Part shown: in pieces, positions 31,743-40,142 of the stretch
Layout of the letters: each line of letters begins with the position of its first letter
How positions within the stretch are numbered: position 1 is the stretch's first letter
Assembly: GCA_035318925.1 (NCBI GenBank)
Contig: DATHDS010000021.1
Span: 124,001-188,000, forward strand
Direction: 5' to 3'
DNA from: VAXT01 sp035318925
GTDB lineage: Bacteria > Actinomycetota > Thermoleophilia > Gaiellales > Gaiellaceae
Length of the DNA: 64,000 bases
Program-made: the position numbers and the translations under genes
The notes under the pieces: generated by a model
What the model saw: only the letters and a program-made list of their open reading frames with translations
Database searches by the model: none
Told to the model about the DNA's origin: nothing

Positions 31743-33163
31743 GCAATGCGGGCGCACCTGACCGCGCGGGTCGCAAGCAGGCGACCGCCGCGGAGACCGG
31801 CTTCGGCAGCCAGGTCCGGACGGTACGGGATGCGCGCAATCGCGATTCGCCTGACGTTGCGAGTCGGCACGCCCGCGATCAGCCCTCTTCCGTGGCCGCC
31901 GACGCTGATGACGAACACGCGATCACAGGCCCGTCCCTCCCTCCAGCCAGCCGCCACCTCGAGGCGGCTCCCGGGCAGGTACCAGTCGAGAGGGTGCGCG
32001 AGCTGGTACGGCGGCCCGAAGACGAGAATCGGGTCATGCTCGTTCCATCCCTCCTGGACGAGCAGGGCGGCAACGCGGTCGTAGTCCGGAATGATCTGGC
32101 CGCGCCTGTCGACATAGCCCACGACGAGGAGCATGGCGGCCAGGGCCGTGGCGGCGATAGCCAGGGGCCGTGGCAGTGCAGCGAGGGCCGCTGCGATCGC
32201 GACAGCCGCAAAGGGCGCAGCGCCCAGCAGGTTCTTCACGGTGTAGATGTCCGGTCCCGCCAGCCAGACGAGCGAGGCGAGCGCGACAGGTACCACCGCG
32301 CAGAGCGCGCACAGGCGCCCGCTCTCCGACAGGTGCCACAGGCGAAGGGCTCCGATGAGGACGAGCGCGAGGACGAGCAGAGCCAGCAACAGGTTCACGT
32401 GACCACGCACGAGCAGCGCGCCGTACGTCTCGAGAGCAGACCGGAGGCTGAAGTCGGGATTCGTCTGGAACGCCCCACCCTCGAATTGCTTGTAGAAGGC
32501 CGGGGCCCAGGCGACGAGCGGCACCAGGCCGACCCCAATGGCCAGGAGCATTCGCCTGAGGTCCAGTCTCGCCCGGCCGAGATAGACCCAGACGACGCCG
32601 CCGCAGAGAGAGAGGACGAAGAAGTAGTGCGTCATCACCCCGACCGCGACCGCGGCCGCCAGGAGCGCCAGCCGTCCCCGGATCGGCTGCTCGGCAGCCC
32701 GCTCGAGCGCGAGGACGAAGAGCAGACACGCCAGCGCGAACAGGCTGTACGGACGCAGCTCCCAGCCGTGCCTCCAAAACTGCCAGCCCAGTGCGGTGAC
32801 GAGCCCGGCAAGCGCCGCTCCCCAGAGGGGCATCATCCGTCGGGCGTAGAGGACGACGAGGCCGCTCACCGCTGTCGCCGCGAGCACGGAGATCGCGCGA
32901 TCCCAGACGACGGGCACGCCAAGGCGATCGAGGATCCAGCCGAGGGAGTAGAAGGCAGGCGGATGGTTCTCGGTGCCGACCAGAGCGCGCAGCATCGAGA
33001 ACGGGCTCGAGATGGTGATCACGCGTGCAGATCCGACCTCGTCCTGCCAGAACGAGGTCTCGATGGCACGCGGGACGTTGAGAGCGGCACTGAGCGCCGC
33101 CGCGGCAAGGGCGACGAGAGCGGTCTGGAGGCGAGGGGAAATGTGCGAGAGCCCAGCGCTCAC
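31739..33163 (-). CDS. GT-C/ArnT-like membrane glycosyltransferase
   Basis: 474-aa polytopic protein. The loop after helix 1 has SFWQDEVGSARVI near residue 38, the acidic D-E motif of PMT/ArnT/RgtA-type GT-C enzymes that binds the polyprenyl-phosphate sugar. ENHPPAFYSLGW near residue 64 matches the conserved H-P-P-x-Y element. About 10-11 helices and a soluble C-terminal domain follow. The GTG start has TAGGCT 6 nt upstream. It is divergent from a small membrane gene at 33234. Predicted role: transfer of a sugar from a lipid carrier to a glycan, lipid or protein on the outer face. Confidence 0.75.
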   Translation of the reverse strand: MSAGLSHISPRLQTALVALAAAALSAALNVPRAIETSFWQDEVGSARVITISSPFSMLRALVGTENHPPAFYSLGWILDRLGVPVVWDRAISVLAATAVSGLVVLYARRMMPLWGAALAGLVTALGWQFWRHGWELRPYSLFALACLLFVLALERAAEQPIRGRLALLAAAVAVGVMTHYFFVLSLCGGVVWVYLGRARLDLRRMLLAIGVGLVPLVAWAPAFYKQFEGGAFQTNPDFSLRSALETYGALLVRGHVNLLLALLVLALVLIGALRLWHLSESGRLCALCAVVPVALASLVWLAGPDIYTVKNLLGAAPFAAVAIAAALAALPRPLAIAATALAAMLLVVGYVDRRGQIIPDYDRVAALLVQEGWNEHDPILVFGPPYQLAHPLDWYLPGSRLEVAAGWREGRACDRVFVISVGGHGRGLIAGVPTRNVRRIAIARIPYRPDLAAEAGLRGGRLLATRAVRCARIA

Positions 33164-33169
33164 CGACCA

Positions 33170-33175
33170 AGCCTA
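33170..33175 (-). promoter_or_regulatory. -10-like element of the GT-C gene
   Basis: TAGGCT on the minus strand, 6 nt before GTG 33163. The same hexamer is at 18712 and 20777. Confidence 0.45.
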
Positions 33176-33194
33176 AGGGCGCGGAGGCATCTGC

Positions 33195-33200
33195 TAGCCT
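33195..33200 (+). promoter_or_regulatory. Possible -10 element of the small membrane gene
   Basis: TAGCCT lies 33 nt before ATG 33234. Unlike its neighbours this gene would have a leader, and AGAGGG occurs about 10 nt before the ATG as a ribosome-binding site. Confidence 0.3.
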
Positions 33201-33233
33201 GCGGCGACCCTCTCCGACAGAGGGCATTTGGCT

Positions 33234-33404
33234 ATGCAAGCACTCCTGGCGTATCTGGATCCCAGCTCGGGCAGCATGCTGCTCCAGCTCCTTCTGGGCG
33301 GGGCTGCCGCGGTCGGCATCGGCTTCAAGATGTTCTGGCGCCGCGTGCTCCGTCTCTTGCATCTGGGCAAGAAGCAGAGCGACCCGGAAACTCCTGCGGC
33401 GTAG
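33234..33404 (+). CDS. Small single-span membrane protein (56 aa)
   Basis: The short frame begins MQALLAYLDPSSGSMLLQLL, continues with a glycine/alanine-rich hydrophobic helix, and ends in a basic stretch (FWRRVLRLLHLGKK). The L/I-DP-x-S/T-GS-x-x-LQ start is a pattern I recognise from tiny conserved membrane proteins next to the methyltransferase/phosphodiesterase-type genes that follow here. AGAGGG precedes the ATG. The stop codon (33402) is in the same frame as the methyltransferase that follows, with a new Shine-Dalgarno sequence overlapping the stop. Function unknown; perhaps a subunit or anchor for the neighbouring enzymes. Confidence 0.65.
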   Translation: MQALLAYLDPSSGSMLLQLLLGGAAAVGIGFKMFWRRVLRLLHLGKKQSDPETPAA

Positions 33405-33416
33405 GAGCGCCCGGCC

Positions 33417-34823
33417 CTGAGCGCCGCGACGATCGAGCCCGGCTCGTTCCGCGACCCGCACAGTCGCGTCGTCGAGGCCGACGGTGCGGTTCTCCGCCTG
33501 CTGAGCGAGCAGGGCCTCCGCGACTGGAACGCGCTCGCGGCGAGCGAGCTCTTCCGGCGCTCCGTCGCTGACGGGAAACTCGTCGGGACGGAGCTAGAAC
33601 CCCAGGGAGCGGCGCTGCCCGACGGCCTGGTCGACGGCGCGGCGGCCGTCCTCCGGCACGAGGTCGTCCCATTCGTCTCGTATCCGTACGAATGGACCTT
33701 CGCGATGCTGAAAGACGCCGCCCTGCTCCAGCTCGAGCTGCTCCGGGGCGCGCTCGAGGAGAACCTGATCCTCAAGGACTCCTCGCCGTACAACGTCCAG
33801 TGGCGCGGCGCGCAGCCGCTCTTCATCGACGTCGGCTCGTTCGAGTCTCTGCACGCGGGCGAGCCGTGGGTCGGCTACCGGCAGTTCTGCATGCTCTTCC
33901 TCTACCCGCTGCTCCTCCAGGCGTACAAGGACGCCCCGTTCCAGCCCTGGCTGCGAGGCAGGCTCGACGGGATCGAGCCGCAGGAGTGCCGCGACCTGAT
34001 GTCGTTCCGCGACCTCTGGCGGGCGGGCGTGCTCACTCACGTCCTGCTCCACGCGCGGCTGGAGCGCCGCCACGCCGACTCGGATCGCGACATCAAGGGC
34101 GAGCTGGGCAAGGCCGGATTCAAGAAGGAGCTGATCGTCGCGAACGTGAAGCGGCTCGAGCGGCTCGTCCGTAAGCTCGAGTGGCGACCGGGTGTCTCGG
34201 AGTGGTCGGAGTACGGTCCGCGCGCCCACTACACGGACGCTGACTCGGAGCGGAAGGCGGAGTTCGTGCGCCGCGCGGCCGGCGAGCGGGCCTGGGACCT
34301 GGTGTGGGATCTCGGCTGCAACGACGGCCGGTATTCGCGGATCGCCGCCGAGCGCGCGCGCTACGTCGTGGCGATGGACGCCGATGCCGCGGTCGTCGAC
34401 GGCCTCTACCGGACGCTGCGCGACGACGGCGAGACCTCGATTCTGCCGCTGCTCGTCGACGTCGTCGATCCGTCGCCGGCGCTCGGCTGGCGCGGCGGCG
34501 AGCGGCGGACGCTGAGCGACCGGGGCACGCCCGAGCTGACCCTCTGCCTCGCTCTCATCCACCACGTCGCGATCGGCGGCAACGTGCCGGTGCGGGACTT
34601 CCTGAACTGGCTCCGCTCGCTCGACACGAAGCTCGTGATCGAGTTCCCCACCACCGACGACCCGCTCGTCCGGCGGCTGCTCGCCCGGAAGCGGGAGGGA
34701 ACCCACCCCGACTACGAGCGCGGCTACTTCGAGCGCTGCCTCGGCGAGCTCTTCGACGTCCGCTCGAGCGAAGAGCTGTCGTCCGGCACGCGCGTCCTCT
34801 ATGTTGCCCAGCCCAAAGTCTGA
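33417..34823 (+). CDS. Methyltransferase with N-terminal accessory domain; probable CTG start
   Basis: 468-aa protein by the start proposed here. Residues 1-265 form a conserved domain with FRDPHSRVVEADG near residue 12, HEVVPFVSYPYEW near residue 80, ENLILKDSSPYNVQW near residue 115 and GYRQFCMLFLYP near residue 155. Residues 270-468 form a SAM methyltransferase with motif I LVWDLGCNDGRYSR near residue 298. The conserved N-terminal block extends far upstream of the first ATG (33705), and no ATG, GTG or TTG lies in frame back to the stop at 33402. CTG 33417 has AGGAG exactly 9 nt upstream, so I take it as the start. Function unknown; glycan or lipid methylation is likely. Confidence 0.7.
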   Translation: MSAATIEPGSFRDPHSRVVEADGAVLRLLSEQGLRDWNALAASELFRRSVADGKLVGTELEPQGAALPDGLVDGAAAVLRHEVVPFVSYPYEWTFAMLKDAALLQLELLRGALEENLILKDSSPYNVQWRGAQPLFIDVGSFESLHAGEPWVGYRQFCMLFLYPLLLQAYKDAPFQPWLRGRLDGIEPQECRDLMSFRDLWRAGVLTHVLLHARLERRHADSDRDIKGELGKAGFKKELIVANVKRLERLVRKLEWRPGVSEWSEYGPRAHYTDADSERKAEFVRRAAGERAWDLVWDLGCNDGRYSRIAAERARYVVAMDADAAVVDGLYRTLRDDGETSILPLLVDVVDPSPALGWRGGERRTLSDRGTPELTLCLALIHHVAIGGNVPVRDFLNWLRSLDTKLVIEFPTTDDPLVRRLLARKREGTHPDYERGYFERCLGELFDVRSSEELSSGTRVLYVAQPKV

Positions 34824-36894
34824 CCCGATCGCGTGGGCGCGGCGCGTCCGCGTGCCGCCGCTCGTCGTCGATGCCGCGCACGTCGCGGCTCTCTCAGCCT
34901 TCGCGATCGCTCAACCGATCTTCAATCTCCTCTCGAACAGTGCCCAATTCTTCGCGGTCCGGGGATCGACGAGCGCGGAGATCGTCGCCTTCGCCGTTGC
35001 GCTCGTGGTCGCGCCGTTCCTCATCGCCCTGGTCGCGGAATACCTCGCCGGGCTGGCCGGTAAGACGCCTCGCCTTACGCTTCACCTCCTGTTCATCGCG
35101 GGCCTCGTCGCGCTCATCGCGATTCGTGCCCTGAAGAAGGGCTACGACCCCCAGGCCGAGATACTCGCTGTCGGCGGATTGGTCTTCGGGCTCGCGGGCG
35201 CACTCTGCTACTGGCGCTTTCGGGCGGTGCGCTCGATGGCGAACTTGCTCGTGCTTGCACCCGCGATTTTTCTGACCCTGTTTCTCTTCTTCTCGCCGGT
35301 CGAGAAGCTCGTCTTCCCGCCCGAGGCGCGCGCGAGCCTCGTACCCGAGAACGGTAAGAACGACGTCGTCTTCATCATTCTGGACGAGTTCCCGACGAGC
35401 TCGCTGATGAACGGGCAAGGGAAGATCGACGCGATTCGCTACCCGAACTTCGGCGACCTCGCGCGGCATTCGACCTGGTTCAGAAACGCGACCGGCGAGC
35501 ACGAAGGGACGCATCTGGCTGTCCCGGCCATCCTCGACGCGAAGTTCCCGAGGCCTCTCAAGTTCCCTACGTTCGCCTACCACCCGAACAACCTCTTCAC
35601 ACTGCTCGGGGGGCATTATTGGATGAACGTCTGGGAGCGGCAGACACATCTCTGCCCACCGACCCTCTGCCGCAACAACGGCGAGCTCCGCGGATCGTTC
35701 GCCGGCCGGATGCACTCGCTCTTCGAGGACGTCGGGATCGTCTATCTGCACATGGTCTTCCCAACGTCGCAGGAGGATCGGCTCCCGGATGTCGCGACCG
35801 CCTGGGGCCAGTTCCGACAGATCAACGACAAGGGGTTCGAGAAATCGCGCTTCCGGCGATTCATCAACTCGATCCCAGGGCCCGCCACGCGTCCAACCCT
35901 CAGCCTCGTGCATGTTCTGCTTCCGCACGGCACATGGTCGCTGTTGCCGTCCTGCCACGACTACATCACTCCGGCTTACTCGCCGGGCCTCGTGCTGCCC
36001 GGGAAGCGCTGGGGAAGCAACAGATGGCTGGTCGCCCAGGCCTTCCAGCGCCACCTGCTCCAGGTCGAGTGCACGGACCGGCTGCTCGGCGACCTGCTGC
36101 GGCACCTGCGTGCGATCGGCGTCTACGACCGGGCCATGCTGATCGTGACCGCGGACCAAGCCGTCAGCATCGACGCGAACCAGAGTCGCCGCTCGGTCGA
36201 TCCGGCGCATCCGACGAACTTCGCGGACATCGCATTCGTGCCGCTCTTCGTCAAGCGCCCGGGCCAGCGAACCGGAGCGATCGTCGACAGGCACGTGCGC
36301 ACGCTGGACATCGTTCCCACGATTGCGGACGTGCTCCGAATCAGCATCCCGTGGCACGTAGACGGACGCTCGCTGTTCGGCCCGGGCCACTCCCAACGCG
36401 TGGACTTCCTCACCGCGCGCGGCTGGGCCCATGCCGACGTACACACTCTCGAGCGGCGGCGGGACCACACTCTGCACCGGCAGCTCGCGCTCTTCGGTGC
36501 GGGAAACACACCGCCGGGCCTACTCGGCTTGGGGCCGCATCCCGAGCTGCGTGGCCGACCGGTTGCGGAGCTTCGCGTCGTTCGCGGAGCCGCCCGCGCA
36601 AGCGTGGACGGCAACATCGCCGATCTTCTTCGCTCCCTGCCCGACGGCTCGGACAGGGTGCCGGCGCAGGTGATGGGATCGATCCGCGGCCCGGGAGCCG
36701 CGGCAAACCGACCGCTGGCGCTCGCGGTCAACGGCCGGATCGCAGCCGTCTCGAAAACGTATCGCCAGGGATCGACGGTGCGCTACTCGGCGATGGCGCC
36801 GGAATCGGCACTCCACCCCGGCCGGAACGAGGTCGAGCTCTTCTGGATCGTGCAGGGTCGCAACGGGCTCGTGCTCGAGAGCCTCGGCAGCTAG
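34801..36894 (+). CDS. Membrane-anchored alkaline-phosphatase/sulfatase-superfamily protein
   Basis: 697-aa protein. About five N-terminal membrane helices precede a catalytic-type domain starting with VVFIILDEFP near residue 195, the first metal-binding Asp of the sulfatase/phosphoglycerol-transferase fold. GEHEGTHLAVPAI near residue 237 would supply the nucleophile region, and MLIVTADQAV near residue 446 is in the place of the usual T-S-D-H-G. The missing His there (Gln instead) and the lack of C/S-x-P-x-R mean it is not a classical sulfatase. It may be an LTA-synthase-like phosphoglycerol or phosphoethanolamine transferase, or a degenerate relative. It overlaps the methyltransferase by 23 bp. 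Confidence 0.65.
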   Translation: MLPSPKSDPIAWARRVRVPPLVVDAAHVAALSAFAIAQPIFNLLSNSAQFFAVRGSTSAEIVAFAVALVVAPFLIALVAEYLAGLAGKTPRLTLHLLFIAGLVALIAIRALKKGYDPQAEILAVGGLVFGLAGALCYWRFRAVRSMANLLVLAPAIFLTLFLFFSPVEKLVFPPEARASLVPENGKNDVVFIILDEFPTSSLMNGQGKIDAIRYPNFGDLARHSTWFRNATGEHEGTHLAVPAILDAKFPRPLKFPTFAYHPNNLFTLLGGHYWMNVWERQTHLCPPTLCRNNGELRGSFAGRMHSLFEDVGIVYLHMVFPTSQEDRLPDVATAWGQFRQINDKGFEKSRFRRFINSIPGPATRPTLSLVHVLLPHGTWSLLPSCHDYITPAYSPGLVLPGKRWGSNRWLVAQAFQRHLLQVECTDRLLGDLLRHLRAIGVYDRAMLIVTADQAVSIDANQSRRSVDPAHPTNFADIAFVPLFVKRPGQRTGAIVDRHVRTLDIVPTIADVLRISIPWHVDGRSLFGPGHSQRVDFLTARGWAHADVHTLERRRDHTLHRQLALFGAGNTPPGLLGLGPHPELRGRPVAELRVVRGAARASVDGNIADLLRSLPDGSDRVPAQVMGSIRGPGAAANRPLALAVNGRIAAVSKTYRQGSTVRYSAMAPESALHPGRNEVELFWIVQGRNGLVLESLGS

Positions 36895-36900
36895 AGGGCG

Positions 36901-37815
36901 ATGGCCAAGCTCCTGCTCAGCTTCGACTTCGAGGACTGGCACCAGCTCGTCCACCGACGGCTCGGGCGACCTGACTGGGATTCGCCCGGCGCCGCACTCG
37001 AGCGCCAGACCGGGGCGATCTTCGATCTCCTCGAGGAGGTGAAGGCCAGAGCGACCTTCTTCGTCCTCGGGCTGACCGCCGAGCGCTACCCGGATCTCAT
37101 TCGCGAGATCGCCGGCCGCGGCCATGAGCTCGCCTGTCACGGCTACGCGCACGAGCGGGTGCATGGGCAGACTCCGGATGAGTTCCGCCGCGACGTCGAG
37201 CGCTGCGCCGCGCTGCTCGAGCAGCTCGGCGGGCAGCGTCCCCTCGGGTACCGGGCGCCGGCCTTCTCGATCACCCGCGATACGCCGTGGGCCTACGAGG
37301 CGCTCTCGGAGCTCGGCTTCCGCTACGACTCGAGCCAGTACGACTCGCCCCGGATCCCCCGGCGCATCCGACCGGTGCCTGCGACCCCGTACCGGCTCGA
37401 GCTGCCCTCGGGCCGCGAGATCTGGGAGTTTCCGATCACGGTCTGGCACGTGCGCGGCCGGTCGGTGCCGATCGGTGGAGGCGCGTACTGGCGCGTCCTG
37501 CCGGCTCCGGTGCTGCGGCGCGCGCTGCGGCAGGTCGCCGACGAGAACGCCTACCCTGTGCTGTACTTCCATCCGTACGAGCTCGACCCCCGCCCGCTGC
37601 GCGCCACGCTGCCCGAGAGCCCAACTCCACAGCAGCGGCTGCTCACGGCCTGGAAGAGCGTCCAGCGCAACCCGGGCAGACGGCGCGTCGCGGATCGGAT
37701 TCGCGCAATCGCACGAGAGTTCCCGCTCGTCAGCTACGAGGAGGCCCATGGAGAAGTCGCCGAACGGTACGGAGCTCGTCAGAGATCACTTTCGCGAGAA
37801 GGCGTCATCGTTTGA
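36901..37815 (+). CDS. Polysaccharide deacetylase (DUF3473-type)
   Basis: 304-aa NodB-fold carbohydrate esterase 4 relative. The metal-binding SFDFEDWHQ is at residues 7-15. ATFFVLGLTAERYP is near residue 50. HELACHGYAHERVH near residue 77 carries the two metal histidines, and GYRAPAFSITRD near residue 116 holds the catalytic arginine. The C-terminal DUF3473-like part includes YFHPYELDP near residue 222. This subtype is common in exopolysaccharide loci. It starts 6 bp after the phosphatase-fold gene and overlaps the next methyltransferase by 68 bp. Predicted: N-deacetylation of a HexNAc residue. Confidence 0.85.
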   Translation: MAKLLLSFDFEDWHQLVHRRLGRPDWDSPGAALERQTGAIFDLLEEVKARATFFVLGLTAERYPDLIREIAGRGHELACHGYAHERVHGQTPDEFRRDVERCAALLEQLGGQRPLGYRAPAFSITRDTPWAYEALSELGFRYDSSQYDSPRIPRRIRPVPATPYRLELPSGREIWEFPITVWHVRGRSVPIGGGAYWRVLPAPVLRRALRQVADENAYPVLYFHPYELDPRPLRATLPESPTPQQRLLTAWKSVQRNPGRRRVADRIRAIAREFPLVSYEEAHGEVAERYGARQRSLSREGVIV

Positions 37816-38389
37816 CGCTCTCTACGACGAGGAGCATCTGCTCCAGCGGGCGGTTCGCCCCGGCCTACTGAAGCGCCGCGACTTCGCGATCGACGTCGTC
37901 CGCGAGTACGCCGCGCCGCGCGTGCTCGACATCGGCGGGGGCTCGGGACGCGTCGGCGAGCTCGCGCTCGAGGCGGGCGCCGGCGAGTACGTCAACGCCG
38001 ACATCGCGCAGGAGATGCTCGATCTGTCGAAGGAACGGCTGGCGCGCTTCGGCGACAAGGTCAAGCTCGTGCACGGCGACTTCCTGACGGCGCCGCTCGA
38101 GGGCGTATTCGACGTCGTCCTCGCGCTCGGCTTCTTCGATTACCAATCGGACGCGCACGTCTTCGTCCGCCGGATCGCCGATCTGACCTCGGGGAGCGCG
38201 GTCGCGAGCTTCCCGCGCTGGAACTGGCTCAAGGGGCCCGTGCGGAAGCTGCGCTACGAGGTGATCAACAACTGCCCGATCTACGACTACACCGAGCGGG
38301 AGCTCCGTTTCCTGTTCGGCGGAGCAGGGTTCGGCCGCGTGCTGATCAAACAAGGGCGCAGTGGCTTCCTCGTTCGCGCAGACCGGTAG
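37748..38389 (+). CDS. SAM-dependent methyltransferase (UbiE/Coq5-like)
   Basis: 213-aa class I methyltransferase. Motif I is VLDIGGGSGRVGELAL near residue 59, motif II is YVNADIAQEML near residue 83, and motif IV, FDVVLALGFFDY, is near residue 122. ATG 37748 lies inside the end of the deacetylase gene; the 68-bp overlap is in a different frame and suggests translational coupling. ATG is preferred because the N-terminal helix VRDHFREKASSFD is conserved in this group. Substrate unknown; a polyprenyl-linked sugar or lipid is plausible in this locus. Confidence 0.75.
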   Translation: MEKSPNGTELVRDHFREKASSFDALYDEEHLLQRAVRPGLLKRRDFAIDVVREYAAPRVLDIGGGSGRVGELALEAGAGEYVNADIAQEMLDLSKERLARFGDKVKLVHGDFLTAPLEGVFDVVLALGFFDYQSDAHVFVRRIADLTSGSAVASFPRWNWLKGPVRKLRYEVINNCPIYDYTERELRFLFGGAGFGRVLIKQGRSGFLVRADR

Positions 38390-40142
38390 CCTGTCGGTCG
38401 TCTTGAAGCGGCTCCTCGTTGTCCTCCTGGGCTCTGCCGCATTGTTTGTGGCTGCGCCCGGCCAGGCGCAGGCCCGCGAGTGCGGCCTTCCGTCGAGCTC
38501 GCCGGTGTGGGTCGACTTCGCGGACGGCTCCGTGCCGTACTGGCCGATGTTCGCCCGGCCCGGAATCGTGGCGGCGGCGGCGAACTTCATCTACCCGCCG
38601 CAGCTGCGGGCGCTTGGAGCGAAAACGGTCTACTGGGAGATGCACTTCCGACAGCGGGTCGGCACTCCGAGCAACCCGTTCGACCCGGCCGTGGTCGAGG
38701 ACTGGGCCGACCGGGTCTTCTACCGCGCCGTCGCTTCCTCGGCGTGCGCGACGCCGTGGATCGCGCTCAACGAGATGTTCGGCTCGAACGTGGCGACGCC
38801 GTGGTCGCCGACGAACGTGCAGTACCGGCAAAACGTGATCATCTTCGTCAGGCGCTTGAAGGCGCTCGGCGCGCACCCGTTCCTGCTGCTCTCGACCCGG
38901 CCGTTCACGGACGCCGAGGCCGGGGACTGGTGGCGGCAGGTCGCGCTCTACACAGACTTCGTCCGCGAGATCTACTTCGCGGCGCCCCAGCTCGCCCACG
39001 CGGGGCCGATCCTCGCCTCCCGAACCCTGCGCAACTCGTTCCGGCAGGGGATCACCGACCTGACGGAGATCGGCATCCCGGCCTCGCAGGTCGGGATCTT
39101 CCTCGGCTTCCACACGAGTCCGGACCGGGGCGCACGGGGGGGCCTGAAGCCCGCGAGCGCGTGGTTCAACACCATCAAGCTCCAGGTGCTCGCGATCAAG
39201 CAGGTGAGTCGCGAGTTGCCCTTCGCCACCGTCTGGTCCTGGGGCTGGGGCGAATGGGAGCAGGCGGATCGGGATCCGGACAAGCCCGCGGCGGCGTGCG
39301 TCTACCTCTGGACGCGCAACCACAGCCTCTGCGGTGGGCCCGCCATGGCGGGACGCGGGTTCGACCCGTCGCTGACGGTCGGCCAGCTCAACCTCCCGGG
39401 CGGCGTCCAGTGCCGCACCCCCTGGGGCCAAGTCCGGAGCGGACAGCTGTCGAGCCTGACGGGCGTCACCGGCGACCGCGAGATCGCCTACACGTCCCTC
39501 TTCGCCGGGCTCGTGCTCAAGGGCAACGTGCGGATCAGCCCGGCAGACGTGCAGAGGGCCGAGCGCGCGATCGTGACCTACCGCTTCGGGGGCAGCGCGG
39601 CCGCGTACCGGCGGGCGCTCGCAAACGCAGGCGCATCGCGGGCGATTGCGCGCAACGTCATCGCGGACGAGCTCCGGCAGGCGCGAGTCGAGCGGCATTT
39701 CCGCATCGCGAGGCCCTCGGGGGCGGAGGTCGCGGAGTACCACAGCACCTACTCGGAGACTCGGGCGCGGCTCGTCTCGGCCACGCCCGCCCCGTCGTGG
39801 CTCGCTCAGCGGAGCCGCGGCGTCGCGATCGAGGGAATGGCGCCGGCGTCCGTCTTCAGGATCCCAGCGGGCCGGCTGGTCACGCTGCGCACCGCTGAGG
39901 GGGTGTTGCGGGTCCGGGCTTTGGGCCCGACGGCACCTCTCGGCGCCTTCTCGCTCCCCGTGGCGAGCGCCTCGATCCGCGCCGCCCTCGTTCGGATTGC
40001 ACAGGATCAGGTCTTCGACAACTGGCTCATGGGCCGAGAGACGAGCGGGCTCAGGTGGACGACGTGCCGCAAGGACTGGCTCCCGTCGGTGGGCACGCTC
40101 GAGCTGACGAGCGAGCTGCCGTTCCTGGCCCTAGCTAGTTAG
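38361..40142 (+). CDS. Secreted two-domain protein: TIM-barrel-like domain plus SurA-N-like helical domain
   Basis: 593-aa exported protein. The signal peptide KRLLVVLLGSAALFVAAPGQAQA leads into a domain with glycoside-hydrolase-like strands: TPWIALNEMFG near residue 140 puts a glutamate at a strand end, and FATVWSWGWGEWE near residue 290 puts a second one there. The C-terminal half (about 370-590) is helical, with RRALANAGASRAIARNVIAD resembling the N-terminal region of SurA-type foldases. GTG 38361 has AAGGG 5 nt upstream and overlaps the methyltransferase by 29 bp; TTG 38403 is the alternative. No family is recognised with confidence. It might process or bind the exported polysaccharide. 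Confidence 0.6.
   Translation: MASSFAQTGSLSVVLKRLLVVLLGSAALFVAAPGQAQARECGLPSSSPVWVDFADGSVPYWPMFARPGIVAAAANFIYPPQLRALGAKTVYWEMHFRQRVGTPSNPFDPAVVEDWADRVFYRAVASSACATPWIALNEMFGSNVATPWSPTNVQYRQNVIIFVRRLKALGAHPFLLLSTRPFTDAEAGDWWRQVALYTDFVREIYFAAPQLAHAGPILASRTLRNSFRQGITDLTEIGIPASQVGIFLGFHTSPDRGARGGLKPASAWFNTIKLQVLAIKQVSRELPFATVWSWGWGEWEQADRDPDKPAAACVYLWTRNHSLCGGPAMAGRGFDPSLTVGQLNLPGGVQCRTPWGQVRSGQLSSLTGVTGDREIAYTSLFAGLVLKGNVRISPADVQRAERAIVTYRFGGSAAAYRRALANAGASRAIARNVIADELRQARVERHFRIARPSGAEVAEYHSTYSETRARLVSATPAPSWLAQRSRGVAIEGMAPASVFRIPAGRLVTLRTAEGVLRVRALGPTAPLGAFSLPVASASIRAALVRIAQDQVFDNWLMGRETSGLRWTTCRKDWLPSVGTLELTSELPFLALAS

Noticed and set aside
34801..36894. Calling the alkaline-phosphatase-fold protein a sulfatase to match the sulfotransferase
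   Set aside because: There is no C/S-x-P-x-R formylglycine motif, and the usual metal His is Gln.
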